64,000 nucleotides of DNA from Micrasema longulum (taxonomy: Eukaryota; Arthropoda; Insecta; Trichoptera; Brachycentridae): NCBI GenBank assembly GCA_022494885.1, contig JAGVSM010000885.1, forward strand, positions 1-64,000, read 5' to 3'. Shown piece by piece: positions 10,618-21,929 of this stretch; the stretch's first letter is position 1, and each line of letters opens with the position of its first letter. Below the pieces are notes generated by a model. It worked only from the letters and a program-made list of their open reading frames with translations. It was not told the DNA's origin and ran no database searches. A program made the translations under genes and the position numbers.

Positions 10618-11005
10618 GAAAATAACATCAACAATATTTTGAGTTTGTCCAAATTTTTGTAGACAAGGACTGGATTCAACTCCCTGGGGAGCTGTTTATA
10701 TTAACATATTACAATATGCTATATATGTTTATATGCCTAGTATGTAGGTGATTTAATTCAATTAGATGAATCTCACCTGCATAAATAAAGGTTTCAGCTC
10801 TTTAACTTCACAAACATCAACAGATGAAAGAATTGAAGGAATATGGATGTTCAAATAAAGGCAGAATGGTGAATGTTACAGTGTGTAAAGTGGCCACTCA
10901 AACCAGCCATTGACAGGTCATAAGCCCTGTAGATGCCTAGACTTCTATATTACCTTTTCTTAAATGTTCTTCATCTCTGTTGTAATATGTTAATGAAAAC
11001 AACAT
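10618..11005 (+). mobile_element. Foldback family F, near-complete copy with direct repeats
   Basis: Flanked by GAAAATAACAT (10618-10628) and GAAAACAACAT (10995-11005), a 10/11 match. The head CAACAATATTTTGAGTTTG is followed by TAGACAAGGACTGGATTC, the core with TGAATGTTACAGTGTG and CAGCCATTGACAGGTCATAA, and the tail TTCATCTCTGTTGTAATATG. The left arm is internally deleted in this copy. Non-coding. Confidence 0.7.
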
Positions 11006-11379
11006 TTTACAAATATCCTTTACAGGAGGCACCTATGTTTTTTTTCTGCTGATGTTCTTATTTAAATATATTTTTGTAATACTTTAATATCAGAAGATGT
11101 TTTTTAATTTAAATACAATATTTTTTCATATTAGAAAGAAAAAACATTCAGAAAAACATTAAGAAAAAGAAATTAAATTACTCATTTTTAGAGCTCTTAC
11201 CCCTGCAAGGCACTGCAGATTAAATAAACATTCTGGAATGAACTTTTCTGGAACTTCTAGATCTATGTATGTTCTATAGTGCGGATGTTGGAACACCTAT
11301 ACACATTTCATGTCAATTGTGATGCTTTTTTTCTACAAATAAAACCGCATCTTCAGGAACACACTGGTCAATCTTACAT

Positions 11380-11790
11380 CTACTACCACTACTACCATCA
11401 CGCCATTTCCCCGTAGGGGTAGGCAGAGAAAATGGACCGTCACACACGTCTATTCTGGCATACATTCCTAGCTTCTTCCACATTCATTCATCTTGTCATG
11501 CATTCCCTTCGGTTCTGTCTGCTTTTTACATGACCAGACTTAAGATTTTGGTTTATCTGATCATGCCACGTCTTCCTCGGTCGTCCTCGTCTCATGTTGC
11601 CGTTCATTTTCGCCCTATATACTTGTTTTACCATTCGTTCCACGCGACCAAACCATCTCAGAGACCCTTTCTTAATCTTATCAATTATGCTTGACTCAAA
11701 TTTACACTCTCGCCTGATTTCATCATTCGTAACCCTGTCACACATTGCTTTCCCAAACATTCGTCTAAGAGCTTCCAGATACTTCCCAGA
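11380..11790 (-). pseudogene. RTE-like LINE C-terminal fragment
   Basis: The minus frame 11787-11488 gives LEALRRMFGKAMCDRV, then IRRECKFE, SLRWFGRVERM and GRPRKTWHDQI. This is the well-known C-terminal tail of RTE-type endonuclease-reverse transcriptases in arthropods. The 3' UTR follows downstream to 11380 (CGCCATTTCCCCGTAGGGGT on the plus strand). RT and endonuclease domains are absent. Confidence 0.75.
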
Positions 11791-11869
11791 TACTCAGATT
11801 CGTCTACCGGATTCAGAATATCTCCATTCACACCTGCAGATTAAAAAAACAAATTAAAAAATATGAAAA

Positions 11870-12260
11870 CTCATGGTTTGTCTTTCTATTTGGCTCCAGG
11901 TCAAACAAACTGTAATTAGTTTATGGTAATTTGATTCATCAACCCATCTTTTGATTACAAAATGGAAATTGATAGCGCCCCAAACTATAGGTTATCTATT
12001 ACATAAATATTACTAACGATTACAGAATTATTACCTTTGCGTATAATTTATTGTTCGCCTAATCAAAACCCCCTTTAATTGGATAGTAGATAAATACATT
12101 AAATCACTTTATTAATTTTGAAGATAAAACATGTAATCAATTCGATTTATTTATTCATAAAAAGGTATTTACATTCACATAATACAAGGCTAGCACAACG
12201 TAAAAGCTTGTCAGTACCGAGGTTTGTAAACAAGTATGGCTAAAGAACACTTCATTATAC
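11870..12260. other. AT-rich stretch, probable LINE 3' UTR remnants
   Basis: No frame. ATTTATTTATTCATAAAAAGG at about 12145 looks like the reverse of an AAATAAAT LINE tail, suggesting a minus-strand LINE 3' end. Confidence 0.3.
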
Positions 12261-12261
12261 A

Positions 12262-12542
12262 ATTAACATACTACAACAGAGATGAAGATAATTTAAGAGA
12301 AGGTAATATAGAAGTCTAGGCATCTACAGAGCTTATGACCTGTCAATGGCTGGTTTAAGTGGCCACTTTACGCACTGTGTAACATTCACCATTCTGCCTA
12401 TATTTGAACATCTATATTTCTTCAATTCTTTCATCTGTTGATGTTTGTGAAGTTAAAGAGCTGAAACTTTTATTTATGCAGGTGAGATTCATCTGTCATT
12501 GGCTGGTTTAAGTGGCCACTTTACACACTGTGTAACATTTAT
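12262..12542 (-). repeat. Foldback family F, truncated copy
   Basis: The arm from ACTACAACAGAGATGAAGA through GTCTAGGCATCTACAGAGC runs into the core to AAGAGCTGAAACTTTTATTT. It is then broken and followed by a second core piece (CATTGGCTGGTTTAAGTGG), showing an internal rearrangement. Confidence 0.6.
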
Positions 12543-12544
12543 TT

Positions 12545-13085
12545 ATAAAAACGAACCATTTATTCATAAACCATGCCAATCCAACTTCAATTCAATCCCA
12601 CACTATTTAGTCACGAAGAGATCTACAAAAAGCCTGAAGATCTATCGTAAAGAATTCCAAGTCGTGTGATGAATTGACTAATCTACACATTCTGGACATT
12701 GGGGCATAAAAACAAAAGTTGCTCTTAGAAGATTTAATATATGGCAGATTATGACTTCTGGTGACACGGTTGAGAACATGAAAAGAAATTGATTGCAACA
12801 GAGATGGGACATCACTTAAAGCATAAAGTATTTTGAAAATGCATATAAGGTCCATCTCAGTTCTACGTCTCTCCAATGAAGACAGATTAAGAGATTGCTC
12901 TATTTCAAAATAGGAATAATTACCCCTTTGTAATCCAAGCAACTATGCCACTTTTCTTAGAAAACGGTGTTGGACAGACTCGATATGGTCAATATGAGTC
13001 CTGTAGAATGGAGACCAAATAGGAGAAGCGTATTCTAGATAGGGTCGAACTAGTGAGCAATAAAGAGTTTTCATGGTATTAATAT
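12545..13085 (-). pseudogene. LINE reverse transcriptase C-terminal fragment, inverted relative of 15070-16250
   Basis: The minus strand reads SLVRPYLEYASPIWSPFY, then QHRFLRK, a TAG where the sister copy has Trp, then LLGLQRGNYSYFEIEQ, RRRTEMDLICIFKILYALSD and a final stop. It is highly similar to 15590-16040 on the other strand. It has one premature stop and no RT active site; it starts abruptly at about 13085. Confidence 0.75.
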
Positions 13086-13124
13086 TTTTAAAGTATTACC
13101 AAGTTATTCATTAAAAATATGACA

Positions 13125-13335
13125 GTTTTTATTGATTTCTCACACTGTGAGTCAATGGACTTTGCGGTCGTTCATTGGCTTGTTTAGATCATAATATGAT
13201 GTCGATATGACAAGTAGGTAGAACATACCGAGGTAAGAGACAGATAGTAGAGAAGTTAAGTATACCGTCTCGATATATACAGATGACGATAGCGTTCATA
13301 ATCGAGGTACTGGTCTGGCGACTGAAGCTGTCATT
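13125..13335 (+). repeat. Dispersed repeat family R, copy 2
   Basis: Shares TTTGCGGTCGTTCATTGGC, AACATACCGAGG, GTATACCGTCTCGATATA and GATAGCGTTCATAATCGAGG with 2270-2420. Non-coding. Confidence 0.5.
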
Positions 13336-13680
13336 AATAAATTTGCCTACATGTTCATTGTTCGTGGAAAAATGATTAAGGCTTGCTGCGATTGGAGCAC
13401 TATCACACCAAGATTATGCACCTGCTGGAGCGGATAAGGGAACGATGATGTTCATGATAAATTTATGAAGTTTTTCAGCAACCTCAGGAAATGAATTCAA
13501 CAACATGTCTTCCGGAAGCGGTAGGCAGCCATTTTGCCGGTTCTAAAATCAATTTTCCGCTTTTTGCCTCCATTTAACACGCAACCTACACGAACGCAAC
13601 TCGCATCAGGAAATCGACAAACAAACGATATGTTTGAATGTTTGAAATTAGAATAGATTGCGAGTTTCAAAGGAATTCAA
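13336..13680. other. Stretch without recognisable features
   Basis: Moderately AT-rich; no protein-like frame, no terminal repeats. Confidence 0.35.
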
Positions 13681-13689
13681 GCGAAAACA

Positions 13690-14750
13690 TATCATTTGTA
13701 CGTCGTTATTGAGATTTCATGTAAGTTTTTTTAATGAAATGTTTCATAATAAATATTGTAATCTTGACATATGCAATAACTGCGAAAAAATTAAGTCTGA
13801 AAGATGCATAAAATACTCGGGAGTAATCATTGACTGTCAACGTAAATGGACTAATCATCTTGACATAATTGTTAATAAACTGAGATATTTAACCTAAGTA
13901 TGTGTTCGAACGGCTAAGTATTTACGCCCAGCTAAATACTATTAAAATGGTATATTATGCACTTGTACAGTCATCGCTTTCCTATGGAATAATTGGATGG
14001 GGGGGAGAACTTACAACAACCATGCTAAACCATTAAAAACTGTTAAAAAAATAATGCTTTACAAAAATCGCACTTTTCCCTCTTTCCAATTGTTCCAAGA
14101 AGCTAAACTTTTAGGCATAAGACAAATATATTGTTTTCAATGTTTAAATATATATTTTAAACCCAAAATTTATTTAAACAAGTAATTCAAATAGATCAAG
14201 TCAAAGAAAGAATCGTGTGTAGAAATACCACATTGTAAAACGAGGCTCGCACAGAGACATGCATATTTTATAGGTCCAAAAATTTTTAATTATTTTTTTA
14301 CCGATAATATTTCATTGCTTTCAAAGTTTCAAAATTTTCCTTCTTTTAAAAAACACGCACTATCCTGGATTCAAACTAAAGATATGAATTCTTTTTTTCT
14401 AAGATATATTTCGTTGCCCTTTAATAATAAGAAATATTTTTATGTTTTTTATTTTATTTTTTTTCTTTTTTAATTACTAAAAATAAAAAAAAAACCTTAT
14501 AATCTTCTACAGAATATTTTGTTTTCTTTTTCTTATGTTACACAAAAATATTATAACTGTCTCTTTATTATAGGAGCAAAAATTCATTAACATTTTCTTG
14601 TATACCCACGAACAGGCCATGCCTTTGTGGGATTTTTCGTTTACTATTTTTACTATTAATATGTATTGTATTGCCATGAAATTATCCTTTTTTAATGCAC
14701 TGTTTTACCTCGTATGTATATTGTAAAAAAAAAAACAAAAAAAAAATAAA
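13690..14750 (+). mobile_element. LINE fragment, family with ACAGGCCATGCCTTTGTGGG 3' UTR
   Basis: Broken frames give IKYSGVIIDCQRKWTNHLD (the conserved KYLGV.ID segment after the RT palm) and then AKPLKTVKKIML and FQLFQEAKLLGIRQIY, ending in a C-terminal SFKKHALSWIQT-like piece. The 3' UTR has CCACGAACAGGCCATGCC near 14606 and an A-rich end. Relatives are at 50480-51060 and 58370-59040. Multiple stops and frameshifts. Confidence 0.65.
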
Positions 14751-15069
14751 TACAAAGACGAATGAGAAAGTGGCAACACCAACAAATCATATGGCTCTTC
14801 TGGTCTCCTGCCACACGTAAACCTTTATTGTTCCTTATCAGACTTCTTCCAGTAAATATTATTTGCATGGAATATTATGAAAAAAAAATATTTTTTTTTA
14901 CTGAGACACTGCAATATTCATAATTAATATTTGCATTTGACATAACACACATCTACATGTGATTAGAAATATTTCATATTCGTTTAATGAATTATATTAA
15001 CATTGTATAATGTATATCTCAAATACGTATTTTGACATTGACGAGCGATACAATAATTTTGAAATCATG

Positions 15070-16250
15070 TTTCTAGTGAAACTTCATTTCATAAACAGTT
15101 GTTTCAAATTAATAATTCCTTGTCTTCTCCATTCACTGTTACTTTTGGAGTACCTCAAGGAGCCCACCTTGCTCCATTATTATTTAATATTTGTATAAAT
15201 GATATTATCAATGTTTTTCGAAATACAAAATTCTGGCTTTTTGCTGATGACAACAAGGTACTTACACTGATTGAATCTCCCAATGATTGTCTTCTTTTTC
15301 AACATGATATGAATTGTTTTAATGAATGGTGCGACATCAATTGTCTTCAACTTAACATTGACAAATGTAAAATTATATCTTTCTCGCGACGAAAAAAACC
15401 TATACAATTCAACTACAAACTAAAAAATACTTCCCTTTCAATGGTTTCATCAATAAAAGATCTTGGCATTACTTTAGATAGTAAACTCTCCTATCGTGAA
15501 CACATGGATAATATTGTAAACAAATCTCTCAAACTTCTCGGATTTATCAATAGAGTGACCGCGGACTTAAAAAATATTAATACCATCAAAACTCTTTGTT
15601 GCGCTTATTACGATTCTCCTATTTGGTCTCCATTCTACAGGACTCATATTGACCATGTCGGGTCTGTCCAACACCGTTTTCTAAGAAAAGTGGCATGGTT
15701 GCTCGGATTACAAAGGGATAATTATTCCTTTTTTGAAATAGAGCAATCTCTTAATCTGTCTTCGTTGGAGAGACGTAGAACTGAGATGGACCTTATATGC
15801 ATTATCAAAATACTTAATGCTTTAAGTGATGTCCCATCTCTGTTGCAATCAATTTCTTTTCATGTTCCCAACCGTGTCACCAGAAGTCAAAATCTGCTAT
15901 TTATAAAAACTTCTAAGAGCAGCTTTGGTTTTTATGCCCCAATGTCCAGAATGTGTAGATTAGTCAATTCATCACACGACTTGGAATTTTTTGGGATAGA
16001 TCTTCCGGCTTTTCGTAGATCTCTTCGCCACTAAACAGTGTGGGATGAAGTTGGATTGGCATAGTTTAGCTCAAAGTTTTAGGTCTTTCGTTTTTTAAAA
16101 TATATTGTATACAATTATTGTTTTGCCCTTGTTTGTCTTTGCTAAATAGTTTTATGTTTTTTTTGTTCAGTTTCTTGCATTTATGTTTCTTCATGTAACT
16201 GTTGTAATTGGCTTAGGGCGTATATATAATAAATAAATAAATAAATAATG
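15070..16250 (+). mobile_element. 5'-truncated LINE (CR1/Jockey-like) with long open RT frame and AATA tail
   Basis: The coding part 15099-16034 is followed by a 3' UTR ending in GGCTTAGGGCGTATATATAA and an (AATA)n tail at about 16227-16248. The 5' end is truncated within the RT domain, as usual for target-primed reverse transcription. The same 3' UTR end occurs inverted at 55710-55850 and the coding tail at 12545-13085. Confidence 0.8.
15099..16034 (+). pseudogene. LINE reverse transcriptase, C-terminal half
   Basis: About 311 codons are open. GVPQGAHLAPLLFNICINDI is RT motif B-like and is followed by FADD, the catalytic aspartate pair (normally F/YADD). A KDLGITLDSKL segment and the long C-terminal region SLERRRTEMDLICIIKILNA follow. 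Compared with the 12545-13085 copy, about 15 bp are missing in frame, shortening CSLVRPYLEYASPIW to CAYYDSPIW. The N-terminal fingers and the endonuclease are absent, so the product could not support transposition. Confidence 0.75.
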
Positions 16251-16254
16251 GATT

Positions 16255-16810
16255 TAAAATAAGTACAGTTATATTTGTTGCACATTTGTTGATACGCCAT
16301 CAGCCTAACATTGATCGGTGTTGTAAATTTTAAGTTAAAATACAACAAAAATATCTACTTTGTTTGCCAAGTTTTACAAGAGGGAAGTTTGACAGCTGAA
16401 GTGACGTTGTCGTATTCGATTATTAATGTCGTGTGCTTTGGAGCACTCGAGATAAAGTCGATTGGTTTTCAATCGACTGCATTCGTTTGGGCGGTTCAAG
16501 AATGCTGTCACCCGTCGAATTACGGAAGTCGCATAAGATTCTAAAGACGAATGAGTCCAGCATAAGGCTTCTGTTGTTCTTTTCTTCTCGTCTAGATACA
16601 TATAAAGAATACAGTTGTGTGTAAAATAGAACCAAATTTCTAGACAAGTATTTTATGATTTCATGACTTTTCTCAGGGCCTCATTTACAATGGGATGTTA
16701 GAAGCGTTATCTTTGATATTTTCTTTACAGTAAAAATGCATTTACTCAAAGAATACGTGTAAATTTGTATGAAAATTGGAATTGAAAACCTGTATCTTAT
16801 TTCAGTTATA
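16255..16810. other. Stretch without a recognised feature
   Basis: Several short overlapping frames on both strands, none with recognisable motifs. Confidence 0.35.
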
Positions 16811-16812
16811 TA

Positions 16813-17731
16813 CGGAAGTTGTGTAAAAAATAAGGTTCTTAATTTTTTTTCAGGTTTAACGCATTTTTTATTTGAAATAAAAAAAACATAATTGGAAAGC
16901 TTAATTTCTCAACTATATTTTAAAATAATCATCAAATTTTTCAACGCATTTTTGTTGACGACTAATCCACTTTTGGAATCCAGATTCAAAAGTGTTCGCC
17001 GCCAGTCTGTGGAGGAATTTGGTGACCGCTTTCTGGACTCTTTCATTAGTCTCGAAACGTTGTCCACCCAAGTGTTGCTTCAATTTTGGAAACAAGTGGA
17101 AATCACTCGGTGCAAGATCAGGGCTGTAGGGAGCCTATTCAACGAGATCCCAGCTAAAATTTTCGATTAAATCCTCGGTTTGGTTCGAGACGTACGGGCG
17201 CGCATTGTCGTGGTGCAGTCTAACGCCTTTCGCCAGTCTTCCTCTCCGGCGATTTTGGATGGCTCTTCTGAGTTTTTTCAAGGTCTCGCAATAATTTTCC
17301 GAATTTATTGTGGTCCCTCGAGTCATAAACTCAACAAGCAGGACACCCTTACGGTCCTAAAAGACAGAAACCATCACTTTCCCTGCGGATAGCGTTTGCT
17401 TGAACTTCGTTGGTTTAGGCGATCCGGTATGGCGCCATTGTCGCGATTGTTGTTTTGTTTCCGGGGTGACGTAGTGACACCACGTTTCATCCCTTAACTT
17501 TTCAGCGTGCAAAAATAGGATTACTGTACGAATTTCGCACCTGGTGGTGACGGCGATCAGGGGTTCCATCGCGGATGGCTGTCAGGCCGGCACTGAACGT
17601 CGCAGCGAGTTTTACTAAGGCGAGATCTAGAGTGGGGGAACCAGCGCACACAGCGGTGTTGCCGGATTTCGTCTTGCATTTCACGCGGTGAGTTTACAGC
17701 GTTGGGAACCTTATTTTTTACACAACCCTCG
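16813..17731 (-). mobile_element. mariner transposon, internally deleted and broken
   Basis: Terminal inverted repeats at 16813-16838 and 17706-17731 share GTTGTGTAAAAAATAAGG and differ at two of 26 positions. TA dinucleotides flank both ends. The minus frames encode DETWCHYVTPETKQQSRQW, then LHHDNARPYVSN, a TAG after DLVE, and YSPDLAPSDFHLFPKLK. These supply the three catalytic aspartates of a mariner DDD transposase. At 919 bp it is about 350-400 bp shorter than a usual mariner; the DNA-binding N-terminus is mostly deleted. Confidence 0.88.
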
Positions 17732-17734
17732 TAT

Positions 17735-18185
17735 TTGTCATTTTCAATGTCTATATTTATGATATCGGTCAATGATTCAAGTTTACACAATTCAGTCTTT
17801 TTGCCGACGATTTATGATGATGTTAATGATTATCAAGACATTATAAATCTTCAAGAAGACCTTAATAGATCAAACACATATTGCATTTAAAACAGATTGT
17901 CCACACAGAACATTCAAAAGTGTCAGAAAATGTATTTTTACCGCATTCGTTCTAAAAAAATAAGCTGTTCATATAATATCAACGAGTTAACTATAAATTT
18001 TTTTTCGGAAGTCCGTGACCTTGGTTTTGTATTTGATAGTAAACTTACATTTAACCAACATATGGAAAATACTGTAGAAAAAGCTTACAAAATGTTAGGG
18101 TTTATCATACGATCAACCAAACCTTTCACAAGAACTGACGCACCAAGAAAACTTTTTTTTGTATTTTTCGCTCAGAGTAATAATG
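17735..18185 (+). pseudogene. LINE reverse transcriptase fragment
   Basis: Directly after the mariner end the plus strand reads FTQFSLFADDL (RT catalytic motif), then NKCQKMYFYRIRSKK-like sequence and DLGFVFDSKLTFNQHME, then AYKMLGFIIRSTK. Frameshifts separate the pieces. It belongs to a CR1/Jockey-like LINE. The matching upstream part is not seen left of the mariner. Confidence 0.65.
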
Positions 18186-18384
18186 CGTAACCTAGAGAGA
18201 CGCCCTATCACAATGTTTCATAGAACGCAAGCGATGTTGGTTTGTTGGTTAGCAACCAATTGGTGGCCATTTCGTTTTATTTGACAACATAAACATAACG
18301 TTTCGATCGGATGCTTTTGTAGCTGTGCTTGGCTTTGTTTGTAAATAACTTGGATATTTACGTTATAATAAATAAAAATCGACT

Positions 18385-18501
18385 ATGGTGAATTGCAGTA
18401 TGTTTGGTTGCAGCAGTAGGAGCGTCAAAGGTGTTAAAGCAGTCAGTTTTTACAGGTTATTGATTCCGAATATTTTCCACAACTTACATTGATTTTTGGC
18501 A
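18385..18501 (+). pseudogene. THAP-type zinc-finger N-terminus (candidate first exon)
   Basis: The ATG at 18385 gives MVNCSMFGCSSRS, then GVKAVSFYR. The start M-V-x-C-x4-C and the SF(Y/H)R block are hallmarks of THAP zinc fingers, found in host regulators and in P-element-type transposases. After SFYR the frame loses similarity at CAG|GTTATT, a possible donor. A CCAAT-like and AT-rich region lies upstream. The second half of the finger (C-x2-H) is not found nearby. Confidence 0.45.
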
Positions 18502-18689
18502 TTTATTGTCCCAACATCAACACGTGTATCATGTTGCCAAAAGTGACACTGTTTTTTCTTAATTTAGGGGATAAATTTGTAAATTAAAATATGTTTACTG
18601 TTGATAATGACAGTTTATTATGGACAATATGTCAGAGCCGCACTGGGCCTCCACATAAAGTAGTTTTTATCGAGTAAAGGTGGATTAAA

Positions 18690-19213
18690 ATTTTACCTAC
18701 CAGGGTTACATTCGACGAGAATGCATGTACAAAAAATGGAAGGATATTGTTTTTTTGTGTTTAAAAAAGTTTGCCTTTGAATGTTTACAAACATAATTTG
18801 CTCTCTATGGATCCCTATCAAAATCTTTCCTTAAATTCCTTATAACTTCTTCTTATTTATTTCTCTTTACTGGATTTTCGGTAATACTAAACTATTATTA
18901 ACTCACATTCAATACACTTTTGAAAATCGCATTTGTGAATAAAGTGCACCTCTGTTGGTTAGAAGAGCAGAGTTTGACATTTTCAACAATAATTATATAT
19001 TTGAAAATGGATTATTTCATGTTTTGGAATTCTACCAAAAACAATTATCAAGGACCCTACTTAGATTCAATATTTGAATAGTAATAATTTATAGTTTTGG
19101 AATTCAATCATTGTCAAGTACCTAGGTACCTACTAATCAATAAAAAGTCTTATTCCAAGGTAATAGCAGGCAAGCCAACGTTCGGACAGGACAACGTCTA
19201 TCGGGTCCACTAG
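18690..19213 (+). mobile_element. Helitron-like non-autonomous element, uninterrupted copy
   Basis: Homologous to 36395-37216 from CTACCAGG near 18697 to the 3' end GTCTATCGGGTCCACTAG followed by T. The CTAG end with a short GGAC/GTCC stem just before it and a following T is typical of Helitron 3' ends. No terminal inverted repeats and no coding capacity. Confidence 0.6.
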
Positions 19214-19234
19214 TGTAAAATATTAAAAAACAAA

Positions 19235-19450
19235 AATACAAAAATATAAATAATATGTGTACCAATTATATAAAGTACTACGTTTATTAATCTACATATA
19301 TTTTTCGAAAAAATCTCGCGCTACACTATTTATTTGTGCAGCCATTTTTTTTTTGGTTTTTATATTTGATATTAAATCACTAAATATTTTTGGAGCAATT
19401 ACATTATATTGCTTTTGACCAAAGGCGGTTGATACAAATGGGACAATACA
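19235..19450 (-). pseudogene. LINE C-terminal fragment
   Basis: Inverted relative of 20040-20260 (shared TAATATGTGTACCAATTATA and GCAATTACATTATATTGC). The minus strand gives a decayed version of the APKIFNDLLPNIKD tail. Confidence 0.6.
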
Positions 19451-20030
19451 GTTAATTTGTGTTGCTGAACGAGATTATTCACTCTTTTCACAAAAGTGCT
19501 ATTTTTTCAGTTTCACCTTTCAATGGCTGGCTGCTTTCTTCATAACTACGTTCAATTGTAATTAAGTATACGTATTTTTAGTTTTTTTTATTGATTGAAT
19601 TTTCGAAGATCCTCATTACATTTAAACTGTTTTCACTATGTTTTTTACAAATATGTTTTTGCTATGCACGTATATTTTTTTTACTGTCTTCAACTACGAA
19701 TTTTGTTTTTACTACGGATTTTATTTTTACTAACTATTATTGTTTTTTTTTTGTTTTAACTTAATTTTTTACCATGTTTTTTTGACAAATATTTTACTAA
19801 GTTTTCCACTAGGTTTTGTACCTTTTTTTAAAAAAAAATTTTTTTTATTAAAAAGTACATATTTTACTCCCAGGAGTTATTAAAGAAACTCATGTGGGAC
19901 CGTACATAAAAAAAAACTTTTTTTTTTAACAATACATAAAATCATACAAAGTCAATACCTACGAAATAGAAAAAAAACATTATTGTATAAGAATCATAAA
20001 AAAACACAATACTTTACACCATCTATATAA
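19451..20030. other. T-rich and A-rich low-complexity stretch
   Basis: Long poly-T and poly-A runs, probably decayed LINE tails. No frames. Confidence 0.4.
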
Positions 20031-20039
20031 ATTACATCA

Positions 20040-20860
20040 AATAATTTGTATCAACCGCCTTTGGTAAAAAGCAATACAATGTAATTGCTCCAAAAATATT
20101 TAATGATTTATTGCCAAATATAAAAGACTTAAAATGTAAAACAAATTTTAAAACAAAAATAACTGCACACATAAATAGTGTAGCGAGCGATTTTTTTGAA
20201 AAATATATGTAAATCAAAAAACGAAGTACTTTATATAATTGGTACACATATTATTTATATTTTTTTGTATTTCTCGCTTTATATTTGTTTAATTATAAAT
20301 TGTTCTATATTATTTATGTTTAAGTAACATGTATTCTTGGCACATATATTCTATTATTATATTATATTACCTATATTATAATATATTATATTATATTATT
20401 TTTGCACAACAGGCCAGGAGGCCCAATTACAGTTGTGAATTACACCACAGAACACCCAGGCTTGAGAAAAATCACTTTTTTTTTGTGTTCTCACCGGAAA
20501 TCGAACCCGGAACCTTCCATGTGTGAGTCAAGCGTCTTGACCACTACACCACGAAGGCCACCTTTATATTTGTATAATAACGATTTTTAATTTCTTACAT
20601 TTGATTAGCTAGGCATTTATAATAAAGTAGTTTTAGTTTTTCTTTTTTATGTTATTGTTTTATTAGTATAGGACTACTTATGCTTTAAAGATAGAAAATC
20701 TCCATCTTAGAACAGGCTGTGCCATGTTAGATGGAGACTATCATAAACAGAGAACACTCCGTATTCATTTTACATTAATTGGTTTTATATAGATTCCCTG
20801 TTATTAAGCATGTATATTATTCTTTTGCAATAAATTTATAAATAAATAAATTATATCCAA
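20040..20860 (+). mobile_element. LINE 3' part carrying a nested SINE
   Basis: The frame at 20048-20211 reads STAFGKKQYNVIAPKIFNDL, then LPNIKDLKCKTNFKTKI and a stop: a LINE ORF2 C-terminus. The 3' UTR (GAACAGGCTGTGCCATGTTA near 20712) ends in AATAAATAAATT near 20848. A SINE at about 20402-20566 interrupts the UTR; the inverted sister copy at 25850-26395 lacks it. Confidence 0.65.
20402..20566 (-). mobile_element. tRNA-derived SINE
   Basis: Minus strand: GTGGTGTAGTGGTCAAGACG (A-box region), then GGTTCCGGGTTCGATTTCC (B box GGTTCGATTTC), GTGAGAACACAAAA and a tail with GGGCCTCCTGGCCTGTTGTG. Internal RNA polymerase III promoter boxes are well preserved. Copies at 29998-30168 and 57434-57550. Confidence 0.8.
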
Positions 20861-21039
20861 AAGATTTAAGAAATATTTTTTAAATGTGACACTTCTGGAT
20901 TTTTTATTCAATTTTTTGTTTTATGTATTGATTACTGTTTTTTAGATATTTTTTTGACTAGCTTAGAACGAGGTAAATCAACTCTGTATACGTGTTTAAT
21001 TTTATGTATGGAATATGAGAATAAATAAATAAGTAAATT

Positions 21040-21230
21040 GTATCGTAATTTTTATTATTTTACACAACGTAATGAGCGCTATGTACTGCACTTGACATTT
21101 ACTGGCAATCGGAAGACGCGGAGAAAGTTAGTTACAGTCATATACGCCGGAAACTCCAGGCGTTGCGTCACAGAACTGCCGTGTAACTCAAGCTCGTTTA
21201 ACATGCATCAAAAATTATTTTGGTAAAAAC
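21040..21230. other. Short stretch, unknown
   Basis: GC somewhat higher than its surroundings (GGCAATCGGAAGACGCGGAG). No recognised similarity. Confidence 0.3.
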
Positions 21231-21234
21231 TATT

Positions 21235-21330
21235 TAATGTAAAAATATTTTTCAACAGAGATGAATAACATTTTAGAGAAAGGAATATGTAAGTCGAGGC
21301 ATCTACAGGGCAGGGAAAGATGACATGTGC
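21235..21330 (+). repeat. Foldback family F, arm remnant
   Basis: TTTCAACAGAGATGAATAAC, AGAAAGGAATATG and GTCGAGGCATCTACAGGGC match the arm; the core is lost. Confidence 0.5.
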
Positions 21331-21369
21331 ATGTGGGCAAAAAATAAGTAAATTGCCTCAAATTGCTCA

Positions 21370-21920
21370 CGATTCTATAATAAAAATTTATTAATCTATT
21401 ATTTTTATCAAACAAAGAAAACATAGATAAACTAACTGTATTACAAAATAAAGCCTTTAGAATCATTTTGAAAAAAAAACAGATATACGAGGGTAAAGTC
21501 GATGGTAAATGAAATGAAATTATTAACATATAAACAAAGAATATTTTACAATACAATGATATTTGTTCATAAAATTATAAACTCTAATAAAAAAACAGAA
21601 TTTTGGAAAAAAAATTGATCGGAACCAGCATGAACACAATCACAATACTAGAGAAAAGAACAAAATTAGACTTCCATTTAGGAAAAAGGCAAAGTCACAA
21701 AATTCAATTTTATTTAAAGCAATTAAAAAGTATTACGAAATGGAAAAAAATATTTATGAAGAAAAAAACATATCAAAATTTAAAATAATAGTCAAGACAT
21801 ATGTGATAAACAATTTATAAATTAAATATATTTGCAATGTTATTATTAGAACACACATAACAATATGTACGATATGTGTGCCCTATTTTAAGATTTAAAT
21901 AAAAAAAAAATAAAAAAGCC
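21370..21920 (+). mobile_element. LINE 3' part
   Basis: Frames give LTVLQNKAFRIILKKKQIY, then after a frameshift MKLLTYKQRIFYNTMIFVHK and TKLDFHLGKRQSHKIQFY. This is the C-terminal region of a Jockey-like LINE. The A-rich tail is at about 21898-21918. The region 21630-21900 is repeated at 36883-37164 as a separate insertion. Confidence 0.6.
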
Positions 21921-21929
21921 TTTTGATAT

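Noticed and set aside
20402..20566. Functional tRNA gene
   Set aside because: A and B boxes are present but the acceptor stem and cloverleaf do not close, and the sequence recurs with a SINE tail.
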